From Phytophthora sp. 'mugwort' (lineage: Eukaryota > Oomycota > Peronosporomycetes > Peronosporales > Peronosporaceae), in assembly GCA_033558025.1 (NCBI GenBank), contig JAUCEF010000007.1, forward strand, positions 2,480,001 to 2,544,000: a stretch of DNA of 64,000 bases, written 5' to 3'. Shown here piece after piece: positions 11,037-22,191 of the stretch; position 1 is the first letter of the stretch; each line of letters starts with the position of its first letter. A model generated the notes under the pieces. The model searched no databases. It was not told the DNA's origin and was given only the letters and a program-made list of their open reading frames with translations. The position numbers and the translations under genes were made by a program.

Positions 11037-12876
11037 ATGGTTGAAATCTCGCTGGAGTGTGTGATCGTAGGCCAGGCAGGCACGTTTGACGTGACTATCG
11101 ACGACGGCAAGAAGGTTTCTGTGTTGAAGGGCGTGATTAAAGACGAGAACTCAAACACGATCACATGTGACGCCAAGGACCTGCAGCTCTTTCTGGCGAA
11201 GAAGGCGGATGGCAAGTGGCTGGATGGAGCTGGAGCGGCAGCTGTGACGCTCGATGAAGGTGGACACCTCCAAGGCTTTGAGCAGATGGATCCCACGTTG
11301 TTTATCAGCAATGACAAGCATTTCGGAAAGAATTTTGGACCGGCTGAGGGCGAAGTTCACGTGCTGGTGGTGGTCCCGAAGCAGGAAGTGTCTGCCTACC
11401 AACCCCAGATTTTCCCCGCCGTTTCGACCGAATGCAGATGGACTTAATTTGGAGATGCCCTATCTTTCACGCGATGCACTGGTACAGAAATTATATAACA
11501 ACATAGCGGATACCGATATCGTGCTACTTTCGTCGCCTGCGAGATCGGGCAAGACGTCGCTGTTGACGCTGTTTGCTCGTCGATACGCTGAATTTCACTA
11601 CATACCATCGCGTTTCATAATCCCGAGGCAGACGCCACGGCTCTAGTGGACATGCATGGCGTCGATCTTGTTAACAAAAGATGTCGTTTACCCAATGACA
11701 AGCTATGGATATTCATGCTGGATGATTGCCAACAACAGTATCGAGATGTTGCTTTCTGGACTCAACTCATCAAGGGTACAGCTTCCTGGTTACCTAAGCA
11801 CGTCCGGTTCATCATACTCACATGCTGGAGACAGACTTTCCTCTCAGCCCCGTTGAGTTCGACAGTATTTCATGGAAGTTGACAAGAGACGATTTTTTGA
11901 TCAGTGATGTCGAGGCGTATGAATGCTTGGCGTTGGAGAACGGATTGCCGACATCGTTACGATTTCCCACGTTGTTGGAAGTGATCATACGCGAGTGCAA
12001 TGGGCACATTGGTTCGTTGCGTGTTTCGATTAATGCAATTTATGCGCAATTTCGGCCGGGGAAGGGTCCCGATCCAACCGAGTAGGAATTGCTGGAATAT
12101 TTCTTCTCGAGGACGTTCGTAAGTCAAATGGCACGGTAGTAAGCACACAACACCTGCTAGTCCAAACCAGCAGAGGTTTCTTAGCACGTGTTTGCTATGC
12201 GACCCTAGTTGTCAGCCACTGGTACAACAATTGAGTCGTGATGAAAACCAATGTTTTACAAGGTTGAAGAAATCGGGTATTGTAACTGATGTTGACGGCT
12301 ACGTGGGGTTCACGTCTCCCTTGGCTGAAAAGTACTACTACAAGTGGCTGTTTCCTTGTCGTGGATATGAGAATCCTACATCGTAGCACGAGCTGATCCG
12401 GAAGGCGATTGGAAGTATGTCTGCTTCCGCGCTAAAACAATCTGTGGTTCGCAACGACGACTTTCCCAAAGTAGCTGTGTTCCAGCATCAGTTTATGGCA
12501 ACTCTTGCGCGACACACGACTAGTACGTGCTATATATGCCCTGAACTTTCAAGAGTGTTCCTCGCCCCGTCAACCTAGCACGCGCATCGATGGAGAGATT
12601 GACTTTTATTTAAATGGAAGTCTTCGATGGGGAATCGAGTTGCTTGTGAATGGTGACAAGATCGGCGAGCATTTGTCTCGATTCGGAACACAGGGGAAGT
12701 ATGCTGCGCTGGCAGCAAAAGACTACGCTATCATCGATTTCCGAGGCAACAAGCGCGGAATAACAACGAGTATTACCCGCAAACCAGAGAGGATCACAGT
12801 TTTCTTTAAACTTGGAGACTTCCCGACATGTCGCTGTATTTTTGGATTAGTTAAGGATCAAGAACCGATCATTTGA
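11037..12876 (+). pseudogene. Crinkler (CRN) effector: LFLAK leader, P-loop NTPase and REase-like C-terminus, frameshifted
   Basis: The first block, 11037-11447, starts MVEISLECVIVGQ. It has the LQLFLAK motif at ~residue 49 and the HVLVVVP motif at ~108, the hallmark CRN N-terminal translocation module of oomycete cytoplasmic effectors. After a frame change near 11400-11455 the next block carries a P-loop (SSPARSGKTSLL) and later a Walker B-like IFMLDDCQ near 11710. These are the NTPase part seen in many CRNs. The last block, 12505-12876, has GEIDFYLNGSLRWGIELL and YAIIDFRGNKRG, as in REase-like CRN C-termini. CRNs are secreted and act in host plant nuclei; that is family knowledge. Frame changes and stops (e.g. 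TAG at 12082) break this copy unless unseen introns remove them. It lies inside the Polinton repeats but has no element-type promoter box. It is visibly GC-richer than the viral genes. Confidence 0.85.
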
Positions 12877-12975
12877 ACCACTGAGCTCCATCGCATGGCA
12901 TTGAAATGAACGTTGTTTGGTTATCACTTAAATATTTTTCCATCCTGATAAATATCAAGTTGTTAATATACTAAG

Positions 12976-13164
12976 ATGGTGTACTCACCAGAACAATACC
13001 TCGCTACCAAAGAGCGCATTAAAGCAGCACAGAAGCGCTACTACGAGCGCACACGCGACGCTCTCTTGTCGTATCAAAAGAGCTACGATGACAAAAACAG
13101 AGACCAGATTCGAGCTCGCAAGCGTAAGCCGAGAACCGAATTTAACGACACAGAAAGCGCTTAA
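12976..13164 (+). CDS. small basic charged protein (62 aa)
   Basis: The ORF is intact and preceded by an AATATACTAAG box ending at the ATG. It is rich in Lys, Arg, Glu, Tyr and Gln (KERIKAAQKRYYERTRDALL), predicted helical with a basic C-terminus (ARKRKPRTE). Small basic helical proteins are common in Polintons and other DNA viruses. DNA binding or virion packing is a guess. It lies between the Crinkler and the polymerase. Confidence 0.55.
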   Translation: MVYSPEQYLATKERIKAAQKRYYERTRDALLSYQKSYDDKNRDQIRARKRKPRTEFNDTESA

Positions 13165-13236
13165 TTGTGATACAAGATCCAAATACTATAAAGTCATATC
13201 TACGAAGAAGAATATAGCCAAGCATATATAGGCAAC

Positions 13237-16200
13237 GTGTTTGCATACGAGCTCGAAGGATTAAAGAGATTAAATATTCAAGCTATCAAATGGGGTAGTA
13301 GCTACCGTGTTAAGGTGCGTGGTAGAACGGGTAAGATGGTTTATGTAAGCAACGTTTCGCGCCCAATCAACCAGAGATTGGTAGCTAAGCAGTACAGTGT
13401 TTCGACTGAAACCCTTGAGAAACACTTGTCGCCTGACTACAAGGCTGATCCTAAGTATCATTTTTACAATGGTAATCACATGGAATCACACCTATATGAG
13501 GGTGTTGAGGCTATTGATTTCTACGATAAGCTCGAGAACGTTCTTTCGACTCAGGCAAATGCGTTCAAGATAAATGTTGCTCTCGGGTACGAACTTGTGA
13601 GCAAGACTGATCCTGATGACACTCGCTACTTCTACCCAATCTCGCAAACACTTGTGTATTCAATAAGCCTGTCGCAATCAACAGCAAGGCGGATATTCGA
13701 AAGAAGGTAATTTCGGTAATCCGGTCTATAGAGTTGGCTGACAAACTGAACTACCCCCAGCTCCGGATATAAGCTCAAGGCGATCACTGCATTTAAGATT
13801 TTCATCTACCATCGCGAGCATGCTCTTGGGGATAGCGAAGCTGTTATTCCTAAGGTTATCCGCGAAAACAAGCATGTAATCAACTTCCCTAAGACCAACA
13901 ACAAGTGCGTCTTCCACTGCATCGCCTGGCACACATTCCAGAGCGCTAAGAAGGATCCTCGCAGAATTCAGGCTCAGGTGAAGGAGAAATTCAAGCGCTA
14001 CTGCTCTTTCAAGGGGATTAAATATACGTTGAGTCTGTTTAAAAGCTTCAAGCCTATTGACCTACTACAGCTCGATGAGGTTGAGGACTGCTTCCAACTT
14101 GGTATTAACGTATATAGCATGGATGTGGCTTCCGGAAATGTAGAATGCATTCGTAGATCGGACAAGGGGTATGAAGCTATGGATATTCTATCACTCGAGA
14201 ATCACACTCTCTACGTCAAGAGCATCGATATGCTTCAGTCTAAGTATCAGTGTCCTAAGTGTGAAATGGTTTTTGTGAGCGGTGAAAGACTTAAAAATCA
14301 CAAGAAAAATCAGTGCGAGCTTGTGAATATTGAGAGCTTCCCCGCTGAGCCAGCTATCTACAAGCCAGCTCCTAACGCCATTCGATCACTGTTTACAAAG
14401 TATTCCATTAAGGATGCTAACCAGTACATCGATCACTTCATCGTTTATGACTTTGAGGCAAACCTTAAGCCTACCGCGACTCAACACGGGGAGAATACTG
14501 TCTTCACGAACGAACACATTCCGGTGTCTGTATCCGTAGCTGATAGCTTAACCGAGGAGGTGCGCTGTTTTGTAAATGACGATCCAAAGATGTTGCTTAC
14601 GGATATGTTCAATTACATTGTTGATGTATCGGTGAAAATCCAACAGTACAATGTCGATAAGTACAAATCGCTTCTGCACAAAAATCATCAATGCCCACGG
14701 TCTGACAGGTATGGAAATTCCAGGCGTCAGTCTTGGTAAGAAGTACAAGATGTCTGATGTGGAGAGTTCGATTAAAGAAGGAAAGTATGGCAACTTCTTC
14801 CACTTTCATAGCAGTCTTGGCTTTGGTAAGCAAAGGTCCGACTACGGAAGACTTAAACAACAGATTGATCAGGTACCAGTATTCGGCTTCAATTCTAGTC
14901 GATACGATATCAACTTGATTAAGAACGACTTATTTGCCATCATTGGTACTGACAACATCAAATCTGCCATCAAGAACCCCAGCTACATGTGCATTGCTAC
15001 ATCGAACATGAAAATGCTCGATATTAGCAACTATGTACCAGCTGGTACCAGCTACGATAAGTATCTTACGACATATCTGGGTGCATGCAAATGCGACGAC
15101 AAAATTAGATGTGTTTGTGGTCTTGGTAAGGGTCTTTTCCCGTACGAGTACATCCCATCATTCGATGTGCTAAGTCAGACTACTATCCCACCTAAATCAG
15201 CTTTTGACAGCAAGCTCCGTGGAACAAGCATCACCTCTGATGACTACGAACGAGTGAAGTTCGTGTGGGGGTACTATGGGATGAAATCCATTAAGGACCT
15301 ACTGGTCTGGTACAACAATCTCGATGCAGTTCCATTTATCAAGGCTATTAAAGCCCAGCGCGAGCTATTCATGCGTTTCGATCTGGATATGTTCACGGAT
15401 GGAGTGTCGCTACCTGGACTTTCGGAGAAGGTTATGTATCAGACCTGCTTCAACAATGTCCAATATCCGAATAAGAACCTGCTAACGCATTCCAATTTCC
15501 AGCTAAGCGCTTGGGTGGCTACAAGAGCCAGGATGCTAAGGCAAAGCGGGAATTTGGTATGACACTTAATCACTTGGATACATTGTTGCAAAATCAAAAG
15601 TATCTGTGTGGTTTATGCTACTGCCAGCTGACCGACGATACCGCTTCAGCAGATCGTATCAACAACAAGCTTGGACACATCGATGGCAACATATTGGTCA
15701 GCTGTGCCAAGTGCAACACCGCCCGTAAGGACATGTCGATCAAGGGATTTCGCTATAAGAAGTTGCTTGAGTTCAACTCGAACAGGTTGGTGTATTGCAT
15801 TGATAAGGAGGAAAAAGATATCTACGCTAAGATGAAGGCCAACATTGCTGGAGGCCCATCTATTATCTTCAATCGCTACGCTAAGCGCAATGAGACGAAG
15901 ATTCGCGGTGGTAAGGTCTGTAAGAAAATTATCGGATACGATGCTAACGCTCTATACCTATGGGCGCTTGGTAATGAGATGTCATGCGGACGATTGATTA
16001 CGATCGAAGCTTATGACGGCATTGTCGAGGACATTGTTGCTGATAAGATTTTCGGATTTCTTGAATGCGATATTCTAACTCCAGACCATCTTAAAGACTA
16101 CTTCAGTGAGATGACCCCAATTTTCAAGAACACGCTAATCGATTGTGCTGATGAGAGTGTCATTGGTCATCACATGTACAAGTACACGAGGCACGTAAAA

Positions 16201-17214
16201 CCGAGCAAAACCAGCTCGTAAGCTGATAGGTAGCTACTTTGGTGAAAGATTCTCATATACGCACCTTTGCTTAAGTGGCATATTTCCCACGGTTTGAAGA
16301 TCTCCAAGACTTACTGCTTTATCAAGGCCAGCTCTCACAAGGCTGTTGATCATTTTATGGAGGCTGTATCAAACGCTCGACGAGAGGGTGATGTTGATAA
16401 GTCTAAGGCGATGATTGCTGAGATGATGAAACTTGTAGGCAACAGTGCTTTCGGTCGATCTGGAATGGATATGAGCAAGCACAAAGAGGTCAAGTATGAG
16501 TCGAGCGACAAAGCTATTAAGAGCAAGATCGAACACTTTACGTTCCACGGGTTGAAGGAGCTTAATGATTCTTGTGAGATTACGATGAAAAAGCGTCGTC
16601 TCAACGACAAGAAGCCGATCCATTTATCGATTGCTATCTATCAGCTCGCTAAGCTACGCATGCTTCAGTTTTACTATGACTGCATCGACTTTTACTTCGA
16701 TCGTTCGGCTTTCAATATCAGGAGATGGGCATGGACAGTGGCTATATCGCGTTCAGCTGCGAGAATCCATTCAAAGATTGTATCAAGCCTGAACTACGTG
16801 ATCACTTCGATGAGCATAAGTACGAGTGGTTCCCGCGAGACTACAACGCTGAGGTAGCCAAGTTCGATCGCCGCACGCCTGGACTATTCAAGGAAGAGTG
16901 GCGAGGTGATGCGATGGTCTCATTATCCTCTAAGACTATATCTGCTACCTACCGGACGAGGAGCACAAGGTCAAAGTCAGTGCTAAGGGTATACAGCAGG
17001 GGAGTGGTCGCAATGTTAATGTACTTAACCCAGATGGCTTCGAGACCGTTGTACGGAACCGCACCACACTTCGGGGTACAAACAAGGGTTTCAGACTATC
17101 GAAAGAAACCAAATCGATCATTACCTATACTCAAACCAAAACGCGCTCAATTACTACTATGATAAGCGCCAGGTAATGTCGGACGGTATTTCAACGATTC
17201 CACTTAACGTCTAA
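13237..17214 (+). pseudogene. protein-primed DNA polymerase B (pPolB) with embedded HNH-like domain, frameshifted
   Basis: Open blocks at 13237-13710, ~13741-14739, 14651-15562, 15511-16221, 16267-16857 and 16725-17214 run in order through one polymerase of ~1300 residues. A C2H2-like finger (CPKCEMVF) lies near 14250. The exonuclease motifs DFEA (~14452) and FGFNSSRYD (~14884) are present. Polymerase motif A is YDANALYLW (~15938), motif B is NSAFGRSGMD (~16441) and motif C is MGMDSGYIAFS (~16728). The C-terminus, NYYYDKRQVMSDGIST, ends at 17214. An HNH-like zinc-ribbon nuclease domain (15606-15735) lies between the exonuclease and motif A. The first block has no ATG and begins at GTG 13237, just after a TATATAGG box, so its start codon may be mutated. 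In motif C the first Asp of the usual DTD is Gly. The role would be replication of the linear element; this copy is inactive as read. Confidence 0.9.
15606..15735 (+). other. HNH-endonuclease-like domain inside pPolB
   Basis: The translated segment has CGLC, then ADRINNKLGHIDGN, then CAKCNTARKDMS. This is the Cys2..Asp-Arg..His..Asn..Cys2 arrangement of HNH nucleases. It lies in frame between the exonuclease part and the GGPSIIFNRY/YDANALY part of the polymerase. Confidence 0.75.
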
Positions 17215-17262
17215 GGGGATATATCGAGCTGATGCTTATTTTTCCCCTCTAAATATAGGATC

Positions 17263-18347
17263 ATGTATTTTCAAGATCTACTAAAAAAACTCTACTATGA
17301 TCCAAAACCCGGTTTTATCGGCACTCAAGCTCTGTATCAGAAGGCAAAGGAGTTAGACCCTAAGATTAGTATTAAAATCGTAAAGGAGTGGTATGCTAAT
17401 CAGACCGATATTCAGCGATTTCAGGATCAAAAGAAGCGATTTGATGGCTTCAAAATAGCTTCACACAACCCCAATTCGTGGCAAATGGATCTTGCGTTTT
17501 GGGAGAAAAGGCCAATTTTGACTGCTATCAACATCAACTCAGGGCTGGGGACGCAAAGCTCTTATCAAACAAGACGGCAGCAACTGTGTTAGCAGCACTT
17601 AAAGCATATGTCCACCTTCACACAGTTGATATCCTGACAAGCGATAATGGAAGCGAGTTCATGAACTCACAGGCTCAAGAATTCTTCCAAACTAAGAAAA
17701 CTGAGCACTGCAACAACGAGCCCGGTGATCACGGAACCATGGGTAAAATCGAACGATTCAACAGGACCTTGAAGCAGGGACTAACTAAAATGTCTCCCAA
17801 GAGGATTACACAAAAGCTTATCACCGATGTTATCGAAAACTATAATAGCACGTTTCATCGCTCGATTAAAATGACCCCAAACGAGGCCAAAGGTAAAGTC
17901 ATTGGGTCAGAGCTTGAACATAATCAAAGTGAAGCAGATAGAGTTGAGAATGAGTTCGAAGTCGGAGCAAATGTGCTATATCGACTTAAGAAGCAGACAT
18001 TTGATAAAGAAGCTGCTCGATGGAGCAAAGCCGTCTATACAATCGTTGGGATTGATGGATACCGAGTCCAAATCCGCTCAAAAAATGTTCATACCCTCTA
18101 CAAGGCACCAAACGATCTTAAAATGGTTAAAACAGAGACTACAGATGCTACTATTAATCGAGGCGATATTCTTGAGGCGGAGAAGATCTCGGATCACAAA
18201 ACGATACGCTCTGAAAAGTACAAATATCTGGTGAGATGGGTTGGCAATGAACCTGCCTCCTGGGAGCCACAAGATAATCTGCGGTGGTTAACAAAAACAG
18301 GATATCAACGCTTGAAAAGGAGTATTGGGGTTAAAAAAAAGAGCTGA
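17263..18347 (+). pseudogene. RVE-type integrase with C-terminal chromodomain, one frameshift
   Basis: The first block, 17263-17592, contains the first catalytic Asp in QMDLAFW (~17482). It overlaps a second block, 17478-18347, with the second Asp in TSDNGSEF (~17638) and the Glu in GKIERFNRT (~17743). This is the retroviral-type DDE triad used by Polinton c-integrases. The frame changes between ~17540 and 17600. The C-terminus (18166-18290) has a chromodomain signature (ILEAEKI..YLVRWVGNEPASWEP), which in other elements guides integration to modified chromatin. An AAATATAGG box precedes the ATG. It acts with the terminal repeats and accounts for the 6-bp target duplication. Confidence 0.88.
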
Positions 18348-18505
18348 CGTAGTTTCACCCCGCGCCAAAAAAAAGAGTCATAATTAGCTTGTAAATAAAT
18401 TTGATAGAGACATCCTCTGTAAGCTTTTGACTCAAGTATATTGTTCGATCTATTTTTGCGAAAAGTTTGAAATTATCTGCCTTGATATATAGCAATAAGA
18501 TAGTA

Positions 18506-18796
18506 ATGTGCCCAAGTTGTGTAGAGAAAGAACGTGAGCTTGTTAAGATTCGACGTAAGCTTTGGATTATTCAGGAGGTGAGTCGAATGAAGAATTAGTT
18601 GCTGAATCTTGATGCAGCCGCGAATTTCCGCAAAACAGTAGTAAATCATAAGTATCGCCATAAGTTGGAAGCAATTTTTGGAGTTCCATTCCATTACATT
18701 AAGGGTCGTTATCTAAATCTTCTAAATGAGCGAAATCGTATCTGTCATTCGTATCTACCTTTTCGTCATGACTCAGTTATGCCGAACTACTGGTAA
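18506..18796 (+). pseudogene. small conserved-looking element ORF with an in-frame TAG
   Basis: The ATG at 18506 follows a GATATATAGC box. The frame opens with MCPSC, then a charged helix, and is interrupted by TAG at 18596-18598. It continues in the same frame to 18796 (ANFRKTVVNHKYRHKLEA...). The total would be 96 codons. I do not recognise the family. The single stop suggests recent decay. Confidence 0.5.
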
Positions 18797-18850
18797 GAGT
18801 ATTTAAGGTTACTCATTTCATTTTTTTATGATTCGTTTGATATAGACACA

Positions 18851-21423
18851 ATGTTTCCAATTACATCGCTCGCTCAGAGAGAGCAAAAACGGCAGGAGCT
18901 TCTTGAAAGAGCTCAGCGCCGCGTTCGACAAGCTAAAGCCAAGCGAGGGATGTACGAAGGTGCTTCGTGGGCAAGTGATATCACGAATGGGATTACTACA
19001 GTCCCTAAGAAATCAACCGAATCAACTCAGACAGACTCATCCGAGTCTGATGAGTCTTAAAAAAAACACTGATTGATGGATACTCCCAAACAAACCCTGA
19101 GGTCTCAACTCCAAATGTTCGACCTGTGATGATCGATGTTGAAGTGGATGCTGAACCAAGAATGACTGACGGTTGGGTTCATGTGCGCCCTGATACCTCA
19201 GATAGAAACGTTCAAGCTCGTCCTCAAACATCTGATTCTGGAGTAAATGTATCGCCTTAAACATCTGATATTGGAACTGATGGTACTCCATAAACGGCGG
19301 AAGCTGAAACTAATACGAAAATTAGATTAGTAGATACCGAAGATCAAGTGGAGGCGCGATCATGGGTTAAGAATTTGTTTAACGCCAATCCTAATTGGGT
19401 AGCGCTTCGAATTAAGCCAATTAGCGTAAAACTGGTAAGGATGACAATAGATACTTTCTTGGTGAAAAGGGCTCATTAATTGCAGCCAAAACGGGTAGAA
19501 AGAGTAAGACTTATCAATCGATTGACTGGGTGGCTACAGAGGAGAAGATTAGGGACATCTGGTATGATGGCGAAAGTAAATCAATCGATGAGAGCAGTTA
19601 TATGAGACTTGAAGACCCTCTTTATCACGCTTCACTGACGCGAAACGAAAAATTGCCGATCCAAGTGAGGGTGATTATGCAGACCGTACAAAGCAACGTC
19701 TTGAAGACAGCTTCGAGTTTGATACATCGACTTCAACCTCATTAGATCAAGATGATAGTAAGAATCGATTGCTTTGGTCTATTTTCAAGAATAAGGCAGT
19801 GCTTGAGTCGACTTGTTTGAAAAAGAAAATCATTCCTATCCTCAAGAGCATGGGTAAAACGTCTCAGATGGAAAAACTGGATACGTGTGGATTGATGGTT
19901 CATCAATTAGTGTATTTGGTATTGATAGTGGGAGAGTCAAGCCCGCGATTACTAAAAAGTTGATTGGAGATCAACATTCCAAGAATTTATCGATTTAGTG
20001 AAAGATCGCGACGATGTCGATCTATTTACTAACAAAGACACCACCAAACTTGCAAAGGCCTTTGAACCACGCGATGGTGAGGCTCGCCATGGAATTAAGA
20101 TTGGAATTGATGAAGATATGAATAGTTCTCTAACTAATGCTGATAACGATGCGAAGAAGATTCTTATGGACTACTACAGCAAAATAGTATCTGAAGGAGT
20201 TCGAATTCCTTTTAGACTGAAACCAATAGTAGATACCAAAAGTGGTGTGAAAGCTAATCAAAATTACTACTTTAGTGAGCCTACCGCAGCAAAACCATTT
20301 TACATTAGAAACCACGAGAACAAAGCGGTTTCTGGCAAGGTTTTCAACGATCTTATGAAAACTATTAAATGGATGGACACTTTCAATAGCCTAATGACCG
20401 GGTTTGAAGACTTAGAGCGATACGTTTATGAGAATGATGATCCAGCATTGAAAAAAAATCTCGAAGCTAATCTTCAGCTATTGAATCGAGCCATCCTCGA
20501 CAATACAAAATCGACAGATACATCAGCTCGAATCAAATCCTCTGAGGGTCCCCAATATCGCGATGACACTTTGCAAAAACTCCACGATGAGTCAGAAGCC
20601 ACCTGAAGTATGGCGAAGCTCAGAGGAAATACGATGAGGCGAAGTGAGCAATAAAGGGTAATAAGTCAAAATCCGCAAGATCAGCGTTGAAGGCGGCAAT
20701 CGCTGCCATGAAAGCTACCAAGGCTGTCTATCAAATTAAGGCTAAATGCTACTCCGATGCTGAAAACTACACCGAGGTTGATCAATTCAGTGATAGTCAA
20801 GACGAACGCTCGATTCGGCAAACTGTGAATAACATGGTTAATCATCTAAGCACGACGGGCATGGGAGTTAAGAGGAAGCTTAAAGGAAGAGGTCTTAGAG
20901 GGGCGGGTGTTGCTCCATTGGAAGGTGTAGTTCGCCGCGGAAGAACCTATAATCTCAATGAGATTCAAGGTTTAGCCACCCCATCGGCATACATCTATCG
21001 TCAGCTGGGTAGTAAGTATATCAGAATTCCTGATCTTGATGCCAAAACCCTTGTGATTGTTCAACCCACTCGTCGTAAATGTGGTCCAAAGCGCGTAATC
21101 AGTGATCCGCTACAGTCAATGATTCAAACTCTTGCATTTAAGCAACATATCGATCAGGCAGAGTATGACAAGCTCAGTATTGATGACAAAAGGCTTTTCA
21201 AGGAGGTTCTCGCGATTACTCATCTTCAGTACAATTTTCATGATCCGGTTGAGGATCCGTTAGAATCTCTAAAAGCTGAATAGATAAGCTAAAAGGTGAG
21301 CTCGAACTCGGTAATGATAATCCTTCAATCATCAAGCAACTAAAATCGCTTAGTGTGGATATGTACAACAATCGAATGATTGATGATAAACAGTTCAAGG
21401 AAATTATCACGCGTCTATTATAA
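18851..21423 (+). pseudogene. large Polinton protein of unknown function, broken by frameshifts and stops
   Basis: The ATG at 18851 follows GATATAGACACA. Open blocks at 18851-19060, 19066-19400, 19530-19745, 19998-20606 and 20687-21423 appear to be pieces of one gene of about 850 codons. The N-terminus is Gln/Arg-rich helical and then acidic (STQTDSSESDES). A degenerate repeat around PDTSD/PQTSDSGV follows (19190-19270), with two stops. The C-terminal block has a Gly/Arg-rich linker (KGRGLRGAG) and then the segment AYIYRQLGSKYIRIPDLDAKTL. That tail resembles one often seen on large Polinton and PLV proteins, but I cannot name a function. A structural or core role is possible. Confidence 0.6.
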
Positions 21424-21426
21424 ATC

Positions 21427-21663
21427 ATGTTCTTCTTCAATCCCCGAATCATTTCCAGCTCAGGCGGTAGCTATGGAGACAACTTCGATCTTAACGTCGC
21501 TGAGCTCAAAACTATTATGAAGAATCTCATCATCAATGACCGCCCACAGAAGACTCAGGCAGCTGTTTGGGCTACTGACCTTGATAAGTCTATCAGGATG
21601 GTTGATGCATCGACTCAGACAGAGGGTGGTCGCGTATGGGCTTACCAACCGAAAAAAAACTAA
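21427..21663 (+). CDS. small element protein with TQT motif (78 aa)
   Basis: The ORF is intact and begins 3 bp after the preceding broken gene. It opens MFFFNPRIISSSGG and ends with DASTQTEGGRVWAYQPKKN. No known domain is seen. The DASTQTE segment fits the TQT-type linear motif bound by dynein light chain LC8; that reading is inference. Confidence 0.5.
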   Translation: MFFFNPRIISSSGGSYGDNFDLNVAELKTIMKNLIINDRPQKTQAAVWATDLDKSIRMVDASTQTEGGRVWAYQPKKN

Positions 21664-21680
21664 AACTGTGAAGACTTTTG

Positions 21681-21923
21681 CTATCTAAGCAATACCAGAT
21701 CTAACGGCTCTATTTGCCATTCCGCGGTATATACTGATTTTTTTCTTTCCGACATGTATTTCCATATCGCATCTTCACCCGTCTTCGCGTCTCTGATAGG
21801 GACGAATGCACTATCTCCGAGAGCTACGATCTGATCAGCGTGCATGATTGTTGATCCAACGATTTGACCTGGTTCATCAGTAGTTAAATTCGTTTTGAGT
21901 TTTTTACTTGGTACGCAACCCAT
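21681..21923 (-). CDS. small MGC-start protein, possible N-myristoylation (80 aa)
   Basis: The ATG at 21923 gives MGCVPSKKLKTN. The open frame continues upstream to 22037 but overlaps the preceding gene, so the MGC start just past that gene's end is preferred. Gly2 with Ser6 and following lysines fits an N-myristoylation signal, and Cys3 could be palmitoylated. The remaining ~65 residues match no family I know. It follows the DUF5754-like gene in the same direction. Confidence 0.55.
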   Translation of the reverse strand: MGCVPSKKLKTNLTTDEPGQIVGSTIMHADQIVALGDSAFVPIRDAKTGEDAIWKYMSERKKSVYTAEWQIEPLDLVLLR

Positions 21924-21933
21924 TGTATATCTT

Positions 21934-22191
21934 TCACCAGAGATATGTTTTCGACATAAAATCGGCATTATACGGAGGATAATCAACTTTGTGTCGTAGA
22001 TAATATCTCCTACTGCGCTCTGGGTCGTTGTGATCAAGGTGTGAGTATGCTTTTAAAGGGATTTGATCCCGATAATGAGCATAACCACTCGCTCCAAAAT
22101 CAATCTTTCGTAGCTTTCCAGTATCAAGGCGTACCCATACTCGATACTTCTTGGAACTCAATGGACTTAACTCCCAGCGCTCAATCCTCAT
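21934..22191 (-). CDS. DUF5754-like small viral protein (85 aa)
   Basis: Intact. It has the pattern KKYRVWVRLDTGKLRKIDFGASGYAHYRD, then RSRRYYLRHKVDY, and ends in a Trp-rich tail (KTYLW). This fits the DUF5754 family common in large DNA viruses and Polinton-like viruses; its function is unknown. Its ATG at 22191 overlaps the TGA of the fibre gene as ATGA, so the two were probably co-transcribed. Confidence 0.65.
   Translation of the reverse strand: MRIERWELSPLSSKKYRVWVRLDTGKLRKIDFGASGYAHYRDQIPLKAYSHLDHNDPERSRRYYLRHKVDYPPYNADFMSKTYLW

Noticed and set aside
18596..18598. In-frame TAG as possible stop-codon reassignment in the element.
   Set aside because: Other element genes are broken by TAA and TGA too and by frameshifts, which fits decay better than recoding.
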